Assembly: GCA_964408805.1 (NCBI GenBank)
Contig: CAYPAV010000032.1
Span: 1 to 36,956 of the forward strand
From: CAYPAV01 sp964408805
GTDB taxonomy: Bacteria; Pseudomonadota; Alphaproteobacteria; UBA8366
Length of the DNA stretch: 36,956 bases
Direction of reading: 5' to 3'
The notes beneath the pieces are model-generated. The model searched no databases, was not told the origin of the DNA, and saw only the letters and a list, made by a program, of their open reading frames with translations. Position numbers and translations under genes: made by a program. Every line of letters starts with the position of its first letter. The first letter of the stretch is position 1. This document shows, in pieces, positions 24,974 through 33,451 of this stretch.

Positions 24974-26475
24974 CTCCGCGGCGGAATGCACGGCTCGCCG
25001 TCTTTCGACCGAACGGCGGTCCCGAAATCGGGGCCGGGCATGTGACCCGATGCCTGGCATTGGCACTTGCCCTACGGTCGAGCGGCTGGCATTGCGGATT
25101 CGCGGTTCGACCGGAGGTGGCGACCGTCTGTCACGACCTTGCGGAGCAAGGGATGGAGATATTCGTCGCCGAAGACCTCACGGCGGAGAGTCTCGCGGCT
25201 CATTGGCCGGACGGTTGCGATCTGTTGGTGGTCGATGATTATACGCTGCACGCGGAAGACGAAACGCCCTACCGATCATGGGCTCGGCGCCTTTTTATCA
25301 TCGACGACCTGGCTGACCGGCGTCACGACTGCGACCTGCTGCTCGATCCGACCCTGGGGCGTGCGCCGACGGCCTATGACGGTTTGACGCCGCGGCACAG
25401 CGTCATATTTCATGGTCCGCATTATGCGCTGCTGCGACCCGAATTCGCCGCCGCCCGGGATCTCACGGAGACGGTTCCCGAGTCGAATCGGATGCTAGTC
25501 ATGATGGGCGCGACGGATCCGGGCAATGCGACAGCCAAGGCGCTGGCGGCGCTTCGTGGTGCTGGTTGCACGATCGATGTTGTGCTCGGTGCCGGCGCGC
25601 CGCACCTTGAAGCCGTGCGCGCTCTGGCATTGGAAATGGAAGAACAGGTAACGCTGCATGTCGGAATAGACGCGGCGGCGATGTCGAACCTTATGGCACG
25701 AGCGACATTGGCGATCGGCGCCGCGGGTTCGGGTGCATGGGAGCGGTGTGCGCTCGGACTACCTTCGATTCTGGTGGTTATCGCCCAAAATCAACGCGAT
25801 GTCGCATCGTCGCTGAATGCACGAGGCGCTGCCCTTTGCGTCGGTGAAATCGAATCTATTGATGGCGCCGCGATCGCCGCTGCGGTGCATGACCTGAACG
25901 GGGTACCCAATCAACGCGCAAACATGGCGTATGCGGCGAGAAGGGTCTGCGATGCGCGCGGCGCGGCGCGACTGGCAATCCAGCTGACGGGTGAGGCCAG
26001 CCGGAGCGGTTTAGTCGTAACATTGCGACCACCGGCGCGGACCGATCGCGACGGGATTTTGGATTGGCAACGCGATCCGTCAACACGGCGCCATTTCCAC
26101 AATCCTCTTCCCCCGACGAGTGCTGAACATCGGACCTGGTTCGAAAGTCAGCGCGAGAGAGAAAATGGAAGTCTCCTCATCATCGAAGTCGATGGCGAGG
26201 CGGGCGGCACCTTACAGTTGGATCCCATTTGTCCCGATAAATCGACATCGTCCCTCTTGGTATCTATCTTGGTCGCCTCGCCATGGCGCGGGCGGGGCGT
26301 CGCCAAGATCGCGCTCAATCTCGCGCACTTACTTTGGCCGGAGGCTAATTTCCTGGCGAGCGTGAAGCCGGAGAATGAGGCTTCCCACGGATTATTCCGT
26401 GCGGCCGGGTATCTTCCGCGGGAGGGTGAGATAAACTATTTCCGGCCGCCCGGAACAGAGAAGAACAGCCGATGA
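24970..26475 (+). CDS. pseG: PseG-PseH fusion: UDP-sugar hydrolase plus GNAT N-acetyltransferase
   Basis: A 501-residue two-domain protein covering two consecutive Pse steps. Residues 1-335 are PseG, which removes UDP from UDP-2,4-diacetamido-2,4,6-trideoxy-L-altrose: the N-terminal EIGAGHVTRCLALA with His24, FIIDDLADR, MMGATDPGN and AAGSGAWERCALGLPSI are typical. Residues ~345-501 are a PseH-type GNAT domain that would acetylate the 4-amino group before hydrolysis: LRPPARTDRDGILDWQRDP, ASPWRGRGVAKIAL (acetyl-CoA pyrophosphate loop) and VKPENEASHGLFRAAGY. In Campylobacter these are separate proteins. The ATG at 24970 overlaps the preceding stop by 4 bases. No separate pseH is seen, so the fusion likely supplies both activities. 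Confidence 0.9.
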   Translation: MTPRRNARLAVFRPNGGPEIGAGHVTRCLALALALRSSGWHCGFAVRPEVATVCHDLAEQGMEIFVAEDLTAESLAAHWPDGCDLLVVDDYTLHAEDETPYRSWARRLFIIDDLADRRHDCDLLLDPTLGRAPTAYDGLTPRHSVIFHGPHYALLRPEFAAARDLTETVPESNRMLVMMGATDPGNATAKALAALRGAGCTIDVVLGAGAPHLEAVRALALEMEEQVTLHVGIDAAAMSNLMARATLAIGAAGSGAWERCALGLPSILVVIAQNQRDVASSLNARGAALCVGEIESIDGAAIAAAVHDLNGVPNQRANMAYAARRVCDARGAARLAIQLTGEASRSGLVVTLRPPARTDRDGILDWQRDPSTRRHFHNPLPPTSAEHRTWFESQRERENGSLLIIEVDGEAGGTLQLDPICPDKSTSSLLVSILVASPWRGRGVAKIALNLAHLLWPEANFLASVKPENEASHGLFRAAGYLPREGEINYFRPPGTEKNSR

Positions 26476-26482
26476 CATACAA

Positions 26483-27271
26483 ATGAGCGACGAAGGCGTA
26501 CTTCGAAAAGCCACTTTGACCGGTGGCGTGGAAGCGCGGGCGATTGCTAATCGCCGGTTTGGCGCCGCCGATTTTGATGGTTGGGTAAATGTATGGCTAA
26601 ACGCTTTGCCGGTCGGTCGCGTGCTCGATCTTTGTTGTGGTACCGGAAATCAGCTTGTTCTCTACGCATCGAGACCGGATTGTCGAGAACTGACCGGCGT
26701 TGATATTTCGGCCGAATCGCTCGAGGTCGCGCGCCGGCGCTTGCTTGATATAAACGAAAACGGCGCGTCCCAGCTGCATTGCCTCTCAATGGACGACGCC
26801 TTCAAAGCGCCACCCATCAGTAATGCGGAATTCGATTTGATTTCGTGTTTTTATGGCCTCTATTACGCGGCTTCGGCCGGGCGGGTGCTGACCGCGGCCG
26901 CGAGCCGTTTGGCGCCTGGCGGCATTATCGCCGTCGTAGGCCCTTATGGCCGCAACAACGCAAGTCTGTTCGATTTGCTTGGACGCCATCTTGAATTACC
27001 CTCGCTTGTCGTAACTAGTTCGACGACCTTTATGGAAGACGAAGTTGTACCCGCGCTCGAGCGGAACTTGAGCGTTCGCCGTGAGACCTTCGTCAATCAT
27101 GTCCGTTACCCCAGTCCAGACGCCGTCATGGATTACTGGCGGGCCTCCACATTTCATGATCCTTCTTGTGAAGCGGCCGTGGCCCGGGATATCGACGCAC
27201 ATTTTCGACGGAGCGGGGAATTTATCGTCGAAAAACATGTCATGGCGGCGATCGGAGAAAAACCCATATGA
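26483..27271 (+). CDS. Class I SAM-dependent methyltransferase
   Basis: A 262-residue Rossmann-type methyltransferase. SAM motif I is VLDLCCGTGNQ near residue 47, the acidic end of strand 2 is TGVDISAESL, and later strands LISCFYGLYYA and LAPGGIIAVVGPYG follow the class I order. Being between the PseG-H fusion and the deacetylase, it is a candidate for O- or N-methylation of the nonulosonate or its acyl group. The acceptor is not deducible. Its 3' end overlaps the next start in an ATGA junction. Confidence 0.8.
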   Translation: MSDEGVLRKATLTGGVEARAIANRRFGAADFDGWVNVWLNALPVGRVLDLCCGTGNQLVLYASRPDCRELTGVDISAESLEVARRRLLDINENGASQLHCLSMDDAFKAPPISNAEFDLISCFYGLYYAASAGRVLTAAASRLAPGGIIAVVGPYGRNNASLFDLLGRHLELPSLVVTSSTTFMEDEVVPALERNLSVRRETFVNHVRYPSPDAVMDYWRASTFHDPSCEAAVARDIDAHFRRSGEFIVEKHVMAAIGEKPI

Positions 27272-27966
27272 CCGATACCGTCCTAGTCGTCGCCGCACAT
27301 CCGGATGATGAAGTTCTCGGTTGTGGGGGTACGATTGCCCGGCACGCTTTCGAGGGAGATGACGTCTTTGTCCTAATTCTCGCGGAGGGGGCGACGTCAC
27401 GCGACAATCGTCGGACGGCCGATCAGCCGCCCGAAGTGGCGGCACTACAAGCATCCGCGGCCGCGGCGGCCGAAATCCTTGGCGCGGCACCGCCCCGGTT
27501 TCTCGGCTTTCCGGACAATCGCCTCGATGGCGTGGACCTTCTCGACGTGGTGAAGGCGGTCGAAGAGGTGATCTCCGAATTTTCGCCCGGCATCGTTTAC
27601 ACCCATCACGCCGGTGACCTGAACATCGATCATCGGATCGCCTTTCGCGCCGTCATCACCGCATGCCGCCCCCAGCCCGATACCGTTATCAGGGAGATCT
27701 ATACATTCGAGACACCGTCGAGTAGCGAATGGGCGCCGCCCGATGCGGCGCATGTATTTACCCCTCGGCGTTTCGTCGATATTTCCCGCACCCTTGAGCG
27801 CAAGATGGCGGCACTTGCCTGCTACGAAAGCGAATTGCGGCCGTTTCCCCACGCGCGATCGATTGAAGGGGTGGGCGCATTGGCGAAGTGGCGTGGTGCA
27901 ACGATGGGGTGTGCCGCCGCCGAGGCCTTCGATGTCATCCGCCAGCGTGTCTCGATCCGGTCCTGA
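27268..27966 (+). CDS. PIG-L/LmbE-family deacetylase
   Basis: A 232-residue zinc-dependent N-deacetylase. The metal motif AHPDDE is at residues 10-15 and the distal HHAGDLNIDH near residue 113 supplies the third zinc ligand. The family removes acetyl from N-acetylglucosamine-type sugars (PIG-L, MshB, BshB). Within a Pse operon the natural idea is removal of an N-acetyl group from Pse or a precursor so another acyl or amidino group can be put on. That role is inferred from position. Start ATG overlaps the upstream stop by 4 bases. Confidence 0.87.
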   Translation: MTDTVLVVAAHPDDEVLGCGGTIARHAFEGDDVFVLILAEGATSRDNRRTADQPPEVAALQASAAAAAEILGAAPPRFLGFPDNRLDGVDLLDVVKAVEEVISEFSPGIVYTHHAGDLNIDHRIAFRAVITACRPQPDTVIREIYTFETPSSSEWAPPDAAHVFTPRRFVDISRTLERKMAALACYESELRPFPHARSIEGVGALAKWRGATMGCAAAEAFDVIRQRVSIRS

Positions 27967-27996
27967 CCACCGGACGAACCGAGGAGCCAGTCAACC

Positions 27997-29076
27997 ATGC
28001 GGGTATCACCGACTTTCGAAATTGCCGGGCGGCCAATCGGTTCCGGTTATGCGCCCTATTTGGTTGCCGAGTTGTCGGCCAATCATCTCGGTTCGCTCGA
28101 GGGCGCCTTGGCACTCGTCGATGCGGCGGCCGGGGCCGGTGCCGACGCCGTCAAGCTGCAGACCTATACCGCCGATACGATCACCATCGATCATCATGGG
28201 CCCGGGTTCGACATCGAGGGCGGGCTGTGGGATGGCCGCTCGCTTTATGAGCTCTACGAGGAAGCGCACACGCCTTGGGATTGGCATGAAGCACTTTTCG
28301 CGCGGGGTCGCGAGCGGGGCATGCAGGTCTTTAGCACGCCGTTCGATGCCACCGCAGTCGATTTTCTCGAAGACTTCGACCCACCCGCCTACAAGATCGC
28401 ATCCTTTGAGTGCACGGATATCCCGTTGATTACTAAAGTCGCGTCGACCGGTCGCCCGATGATCATTTCGACGGGCATGGCCAATCGCGACGAGATCGGC
28501 GAGGCAGTCGACGCGGCCCGAGAGGGCGGTGCCACCGATATTTGCCTTTTGCATTGCGTCAGCGGTTACCCCGCGCCCGCGGAAGATTACAACCTCAAAA
28601 CTATCGCCGATCTCGCGGCGACGTTCGACATCGTGACGGGGCTGAGCGATCATACGATGGGGATCGAAATGCCGATCGCGGCGACCGCGCTCGGCGCCGG
28701 GCTGATCGAGAAACACTTTACGCTTCGCCGATCCGATGGCGGTCCCGACGCGGCCTTCAGCCTCGAGCCGGCCGAGCTCAAGCAGATGATCGATGGCTGC
28801 CGCCTCGCTTTCGAAGCCCTAGGTCGAGTTGACTACACGCGCAAGGCCAGCGAAGAAGCGAATGTCCAGTTCCGGCGGTCGGTCTATGTGGTCGCTGACA
28901 CCAAGGCGGGCGAGGGGTTCACAGCTGAAAATATCCGCTGCATCCGGCCGGGCTTTGGCCTGCCGCCGAACCGCTATGCCGAGGCGGTCGGACGACCGGC
29001 GGCGCGCGACCTGAAACGGGGCGAACCGCTCGACGAGGGCGCAGTCGTTTGGGATGAAGCAAAGACGTCCCCTTGA
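27997..29076 (+). CDS. pseI: Pseudaminic acid synthase PseI
   Basis: A 359-residue NeuB-family synthase that condenses 2,4-diacetamido-2,4,6-trideoxy-L-altrose with phosphoenolpyruvate to pseudaminic acid. It carries the PseI hallmarks AELSANHLGSLE, KLQTYTADTIT, EGGLWDGRSLYELYEEAHTPW, STPFD, AYKIASFE, STGMA, GLSDHTMG and IEKHFTL, followed by a C-terminal SAF domain (RRSVYVVADTKAGE, RPGFGLPP). These match Campylobacter PseI better than the paralogue at 2474 does. The stop overlaps the cytidylyltransferase start. Confidence 0.93.
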   Translation: MRVSPTFEIAGRPIGSGYAPYLVAELSANHLGSLEGALALVDAAAGAGADAVKLQTYTADTITIDHHGPGFDIEGGLWDGRSLYELYEEAHTPWDWHEALFARGRERGMQVFSTPFDATAVDFLEDFDPPAYKIASFECTDIPLITKVASTGRPMIISTGMANRDEIGEAVDAAREGGATDICLLHCVSGYPAPAEDYNLKTIADLAATFDIVTGLSDHTMGIEMPIAATALGAGLIEKHFTLRRSDGGPDAAFSLEPAELKQMIDGCRLAFEALGRVDYTRKASEEANVQFRRSVYVVADTKAGEGFTAENIRCIRPGFGLPPNRYAEAVGRPAARDLKRGEPLDEGAVVWDEAKTSP

Positions 29077-29801
29077 TGGCCATCGCAATGTCCCGCCGCG
29101 CGGTCGTCATCATTCAGGCGCGCATGACGTCGACCCGATTGCCGGGGAAAGTCATGCTGCCGCTCGGCTCCGGAACCGTGCTCGACTGCGTGCTTCGCCG
29201 CGCTCGCCGGATCCCGGGGATCGATCTCGTGTGTCTCGCGGTGCCGGATGGAGCCGAGCATCAACCTATCATCGACGTTGCAGCTAGCTATGACGATATT
29301 TCCGTGGTCCATGGACCAGAGGACGATGTGTTGCGCCGCTATGCGATAGCCGCCAAGGCCACGAACGCCGAGATCGTGGTGCGCGTTACCTCAGACTGTC
29401 CCCTGATCGACCCGGATATTTCGGGGACAGTTCTCGCCGCCGCCCGCGCGACCAACGCTTGCGCCCGAACTAGTTTCGAGACCGGATTTCCGCTTGGTCT
29501 GGATACCGAGGCAATACCCGCCGAATGGTTGCTTGAGGCGGACGCGGAAGCGACCGAACCTGACGAGCGCGAGCACGTATCCCCATTCATCTGGCGCCGG
29601 CCGGACCGATATCCGGTAACCTATATCGACCGCCGGCCCGACCGCAGGAGCTGGCGCCTCACGATCGACACGGTGGAGGATTATGAGCTGATTCGGGCCG
29701 TCTATGACGCATTGGGGCAGAGCGATCCCTGTTTCGAATTCGATGCCGTCGAAGAATTCTTGAACGAACACCCGGAACTCGTCGCGCTCAAGCGCCCGTG
29801 A
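29076..29801 (+). CDS. spsF: SpsF-type cytidylyltransferase (PseF role)
   Basis: A 241-residue nucleotidyltransferase of the SpsF group, related to KdsB/NeuA. The nucleotide loop is IIQARMTSTRLPGKVMLPL, and RVTSDCPLIDPD carries the metal-binding aspartate. WRLTIDTVEDYELI is typical of the SpsF C terminus. In the Bacillus sps operon, SpsC/E/F/G correspond to PseC/I/F/G, and here it directly follows pseI, so it most likely activates pseudaminic acid to CMP-Pse. ATG at 29076 forms a TGATG overlap with pseI; TTG at 29073 is an alternative. Confidence 0.87.
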   Translation: MAIAMSRRAVVIIQARMTSTRLPGKVMLPLGSGTVLDCVLRRARRIPGIDLVCLAVPDGAEHQPIIDVAASYDDISVVHGPEDDVLRRYAIAAKATNAEIVVRVTSDCPLIDPDISGTVLAAARATNACARTSFETGFPLGLDTEAIPAEWLLEADAEATEPDEREHVSPFIWRRPDRYPVTYIDRRPDRRSWRLTIDTVEDYELIRAVYDALGQSDPCFEFDAVEEFLNEHPELVALKRP

Positions 29802-29832
29802 GCGGCGCGGAAGGGCATAACAAGGAGCAAGA

Positions 29833-30462
29833 ATGAATTCAGAGGGAAAACAGATCGATGCCTGGCGCGGCGACTTCGGTGATGCCTATGTAGACCGGAA
29901 CGCGGCCGACGGCGACCGTGTTCGCAACAATATCCGCGCGTTCAGGGAGATATTTGGGCATATCGACGACCATCCGCCGCAAACGATCCTTGAGGTTGGT
30001 GCCAATATAGGGGCGAACCTGCGTGCTTTGAGCGAGATTATGGACGCCGAACTGTATGCCGTGGAACCGAATGAAAAGGCTCGGGAGATATTGGTCCGCG
30101 ACGCGGTGGTTCCCGCGGAACGGGCCGTCGACGCGGTTGCCACGGCCTTACCGTTCGACGACGATGGCGTCGACATGGTCTTCACCGCCGGGGTTTTGAT
30201 TCATGTTTCCGACGACCGTATCGAGGAAGCCTATCGTGAAATTTACCGTGTCGCCGCGCGCTATCTCCTGTCGATCGAATACTTCTCGCCGACACCGGAG
30301 CGGATTTCCTACCGGGGCGAGACTGATCTGCTGTTCAAACGTGATTTCGGCGGGTTGTGGTTGGACCTTTTTCCCAAATTGAAACCGGTCGCCGACGGCT
30401 TTTTTTGGAAGCGGACGACCGGCCTGGATAACGTCAATTGGTGGCTGTTCGAAAAACCGTGA
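29833..30462 (+). CDS. Pseudaminic acid biosynthesis-associated methylase
   Basis: A 209-residue SAM-dependent methyltransferase that resembles the family found beside pse genes (TIGR03587). SAM motif I is ILEVGANIGANLRAL near residue 52, followed by LYAVEPNEKA and ALPFDDDGVDMVFTAGVLIHV. The start is preceded by AAGGAG at about 29821-29826, the clearest ribosome-binding site of the region. Predicted to methylate Pse or its substituent; the position on the sugar is not known. Confidence 0.87.
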   Translation: MNSEGKQIDAWRGDFGDAYVDRNAADGDRVRNNIRAFREIFGHIDDHPPQTILEVGANIGANLRALSEIMDAELYAVEPNEKAREILVRDAVVPAERAVDAVATALPFDDDGVDMVFTAGVLIHVSDDRIEEAYREIYRVAARYLLSIEYFSPTPERISYRGETDLLFKRDFGGLWLDLFPKLKPVADGFFWKRTTGLDNVNWWLFEKP

Positions 30463-31559
30463 AGGATTCGCTCCTCCGGGCATTTCTTTTCCTCCCTGAC
30501 TTGGATGGCGGCGGTGCACAGCGCACCTTCGTAAATCTGGCGAATGCATTGCCGGACCTCGGGATCGAGACGACCGTCGTCGCCGGTCGAACAGACGGAC
30601 CGGCAAAAGAATGGTTCGGCGAACAATTTTCTCTCATCGATCTGGAGGCGCCGCGGCTGCGCCATGCAATTGGACCCCTGCGAAAATTGTTGAAGAGCGA
30701 GTCGCCCGGGATCCTCCTTTCGACCCTGGCGGACGCGAATATCGCCGCATGGGCGGCATCGCGATATCTGCCGGTTCGGCTGATCCTTCGGGAAACCAAC
30801 AGTCATCGCGCGCGCGACGATATTTCCTGGTGGCGGCGGCAACTCATTTCCCTGGCGTACCCTCGTGCCGATGCGGTTGTTGCACTGTCCGAAGGTGTTC
30901 GCGGCGAACTGACGGCAGATTACGCCATCGATCCCACGAAGTGCCGTACCATTCACAATCCCGTCGACGTCACGGCGCTCGTGGGTGCCCTTGCCGATGG
31001 TCCCGACTCACCGATCCTAGGGAAGGGTCCGATGGTCCTTGGGGTCGGTCGCCTAACACGGCAGAAACATTTCGACCTCTTGTTGCGCGGTGTCGCGGCG
31101 CTCCCGGATCGTTCGATCCAGATCGCTCTGTTGGGCGAGGGACCCGACCGTACGGCAATCTTGTCCCTTGCGCATGAGCTCGGCCTGTCGGACCGGTTGA
31201 TAATGCCGGGATTCGTATCCGATCTAACGCCGTGGTTGGCGCATGCGGATATTTTCGTTTTGTCCTCTCTTTGGGAAGGATTCGGCCATGTGATCGTCGA
31301 GGCAATGGCGGCCGGTCTCCCGGTCATCGCGACCGATTGCCCGCATGGACCTCGCGATATCATTGCCGATGGCGAGACCGGCCTGCTAGTTCCCAACGAC
31401 GACGCCTCGGCACTCGCTGCGGCGATTGCATCGATGCTCGACGATCCCGACCGAAAACATGCGCTGGGTCGGGCGGGACAAATTGCGGCGGCGCGATTCC
31501 GTCCCGAGAAAATCGCCGCCGAATACGCCGAATTGATCCAACAAGTCGCAACGGCCTAG
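30459..31559 (+). CDS. Glycosyltransferase family 4 (GT-B)
   Basis: A 366-residue GT4 enzyme of the WbnK/PimA-like type. The N-terminal acceptor domain begins with FLPDLDGGGAQRTFVNLA, and the C-terminal domain shows GVGRLTRQKHFDLLLRGVAAL and the retaining-transferase motif SSLWEGFGHVIVEAMAAGLPVIAT with the E-x7-E glutamates. GTG at 30459 overlaps the upstream TGA (GTGA). Expected to act at the cytoplasmic membrane face in assembling the glycan. Donor specificity cannot be read. Confidence 0.88.
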   Translation: MKDSLLRAFLFLPDLDGGGAQRTFVNLANALPDLGIETTVVAGRTDGPAKEWFGEQFSLIDLEAPRLRHAIGPLRKLLKSESPGILLSTLADANIAAWAASRYLPVRLILRETNSHRARDDISWWRRQLISLAYPRADAVVALSEGVRGELTADYAIDPTKCRTIHNPVDVTALVGALADGPDSPILGKGPMVLGVGRLTRQKHFDLLLRGVAALPDRSIQIALLGEGPDRTAILSLAHELGLSDRLIMPGFVSDLTPWLAHADIFVLSSLWEGFGHVIVEAMAAGLPVIATDCPHGPRDIIADGETGLLVPNDDASALAAAIASMLDDPDRKHALGRAGQIAAARFRPEKIAAEYAELIQQVATA

Positions 31560-31569
31560 AGAGACTGGA

Positions 31570-33396
31570 ATGTGCGGATTCGCCGCTCTATTCGAGCCCG
31601 GCAGACAGTTCAATCCGGCATTGCTTTCGGCGATGGATTCCGACTTGCTGCATCGAGGTCCGGATTCGGGCGACCGGTTGTCGGAAGCCGGTGTTGGGCT
31701 GGTCTTTCGCCGGCTCGCCATCCTTGATCCGCGACCCGTTTCGGATCAACCCATGAAAGACGAGGCGGGCCGTTGTCATCTCGTCTTCAACGGCGAGATT
31801 TACAACTATCGAAGTCTCCGCCGGGCGCTCGAACAGCAAGGCGTCGCCTTTCGCACCGATGGTGATACCGAGGTCCTCCTGAAAGGTTATTTGCACTGGG
31901 GGGAGGATGTCCTGGATCATCTCGAAGGCATGTATGCCTTTTGCCTTGTCGACCGCTCGAAAGGTATTGCCATCGCGGCGCGCGATCCGCTCGGCATAAA
32001 GCCGCTTTACATGCTCAGAAACGGCGCGCTGTCGGCATTCGCGAGCGAGGCCCGTCCCTTGCACCGGCTGCGCCCGGCCGCGGTCGACGAAACGGCGCTG
32101 GCGGAGCTGATTACATTCGGTTGGGCAGCTGGCCGGCTCAGCAACTTCCGGGGCATAGATCGCTTGCCCGGCGGCACGGTGGTTAAGGTTTCTTTGGCGG
32201 ATGGCAGCGTCACCGAACGCAAATTTTGCGATCCGTTGGAAACCCTTGCGCCCGGTGACGACGTCCAGATCGAGGAGGCTTGGGCCGCCGTCGAAACGTC
32301 CGTGGCGGATCATCTCGTCAGCGATGTCGGTTATACCGTCCAATTGTCGGGCGGAATTGATTCCAGTCTTATCGCCGCGCTTGCCGCGAAAAAGGACCTC
32401 GCGTCCTTCTCGGTCAATCTGAAGGATCATCCCTACGACGAAGGGGAATACCAAGACATGGTGGTTGGCCGTTACGGTCTGGATCATACGGCCGTCACCG
32501 TGACCGCTCAGGACTATACCGAAGCCCTGCCCGTTGCCGTTCGCCATATGGAAGGGCCTACGCCGCATGGTGGGTGTGTCACGCTGATGCTTCTTTGCGG
32601 GCACATCCGCAAACGGTCGAAAGTCGTCCTTACCGGTGAGGGTGCCGACGAAATGTTCGGCGGGTATCTTCGCTATTCGCTGTGGCGGAAGACGATGTGG
32701 CAGGAGCGTATCTCAAGCTGGCTGCCGACCGGCTATTGGCCCGACAGGTGGCCATTCGCCGGGCTTCGGCGGCTTGCCGGACTCGATGCCGCCGCCTATT
32801 CGGCCGTCTACCACGACTTTCGCGGTGTCGCCCGTATCTTTCCCGCCTTGATCCCGGAACCCGGGCACCGGGAAGCGACGAGCGCCAGGTTCAGCGACTT
32901 TCGCGACCGATTATTCGCCGTCGATCAAATTTCCTATCTTGAATCGCTGCTTGTCCGGCAAGACAAGATGAGCATGGCGCAATCGGTGGAAGCGCGTGTT
33001 CCCTTCGTTCATCTTCCATTTCTGAAGATCGTCAACCGGCTTGCACGGGATCTCCGCGCGCCCGGCGGCGTCACCAAGCCGATCCTCAAGGAGCTTGCCG
33101 AAAAATACCTGCCTAAACCGCTTGTCCATCGTCGAAAGATCGGACTGTGGCTCCCATATCACGAGTGGTTCGCCGACCCGGCGGGCGCGGGACGATATCT
33201 CGAACTCCTGACCGAGCCGAAGACGCGTTTGTCGACCTATGCGGAGAGCGGTCGGCTTGGGGCGCTTGTCGAAACTTTCCGGTCCGGTGACCGGCAATCA
33301 GGTTTGGTTCTGCAGCGGCTCGTCGAATTGGAACTCTGGCTCAGAAGTTTGGAGGCGGAACCAAATGCGGTCGAATTCTATGGCGTTAGCGCCTGA
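31570..33396 (+). CDS. asnB: Asparagine synthetase (glutamine-hydrolysing)-like amidotransferase
   Basis: A 608-residue full-length AsnB-type protein. The mature N terminus MCGFAALFE supplies the Cys2 nucleophile, LHRGPDSGD and FNGEIYNYRSL complete the glutaminase domain, and the synthetase loop LSGGIDSS is at residues 259-266, with LTGEGADEMFGGY further on. Unlike the copy at 12533, both half-reactions look intact. In polysaccharide loci such enzymes are often paralogues of the housekeeping AsnB and may amidate a sugar carboxylate. Housekeeping asparagine synthesis cannot be excluded. Confidence 0.88.
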   Translation: MCGFAALFEPGRQFNPALLSAMDSDLLHRGPDSGDRLSEAGVGLVFRRLAILDPRPVSDQPMKDEAGRCHLVFNGEIYNYRSLRRALEQQGVAFRTDGDTEVLLKGYLHWGEDVLDHLEGMYAFCLVDRSKGIAIAARDPLGIKPLYMLRNGALSAFASEARPLHRLRPAAVDETALAELITFGWAAGRLSNFRGIDRLPGGTVVKVSLADGSVTERKFCDPLETLAPGDDVQIEEAWAAVETSVADHLVSDVGYTVQLSGGIDSSLIAALAAKKDLASFSVNLKDHPYDEGEYQDMVVGRYGLDHTAVTVTAQDYTEALPVAVRHMEGPTPHGGCVTLMLLCGHIRKRSKVVLTGEGADEMFGGYLRYSLWRKTMWQERISSWLPTGYWPDRWPFAGLRRLAGLDAAAYSAVYHDFRGVARIFPALIPEPGHREATSARFSDFRDRLFAVDQISYLESLLVRQDKMSMAQSVEARVPFVHLPFLKIVNRLARDLRAPGGVTKPILKELAEKYLPKPLVHRRKIGLWLPYHEWFADPAGAGRYLELLTEPKTRLSTYAESGRLGALVETFRSGDRQSGLVLQRLVELELWLRSLEAEPNAVEFYGVSA

Positions 33397-33451
33397 GATG
33401 AATCGGGATCTACACCGAATGGCGACGTGTCGACAAATCGAAGAAGGCTCA

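Noticed and set aside
31588..32604. 338-codon open frame on the - strand
   Set aside because: Antisense shadow of the asparagine synthetase gene.
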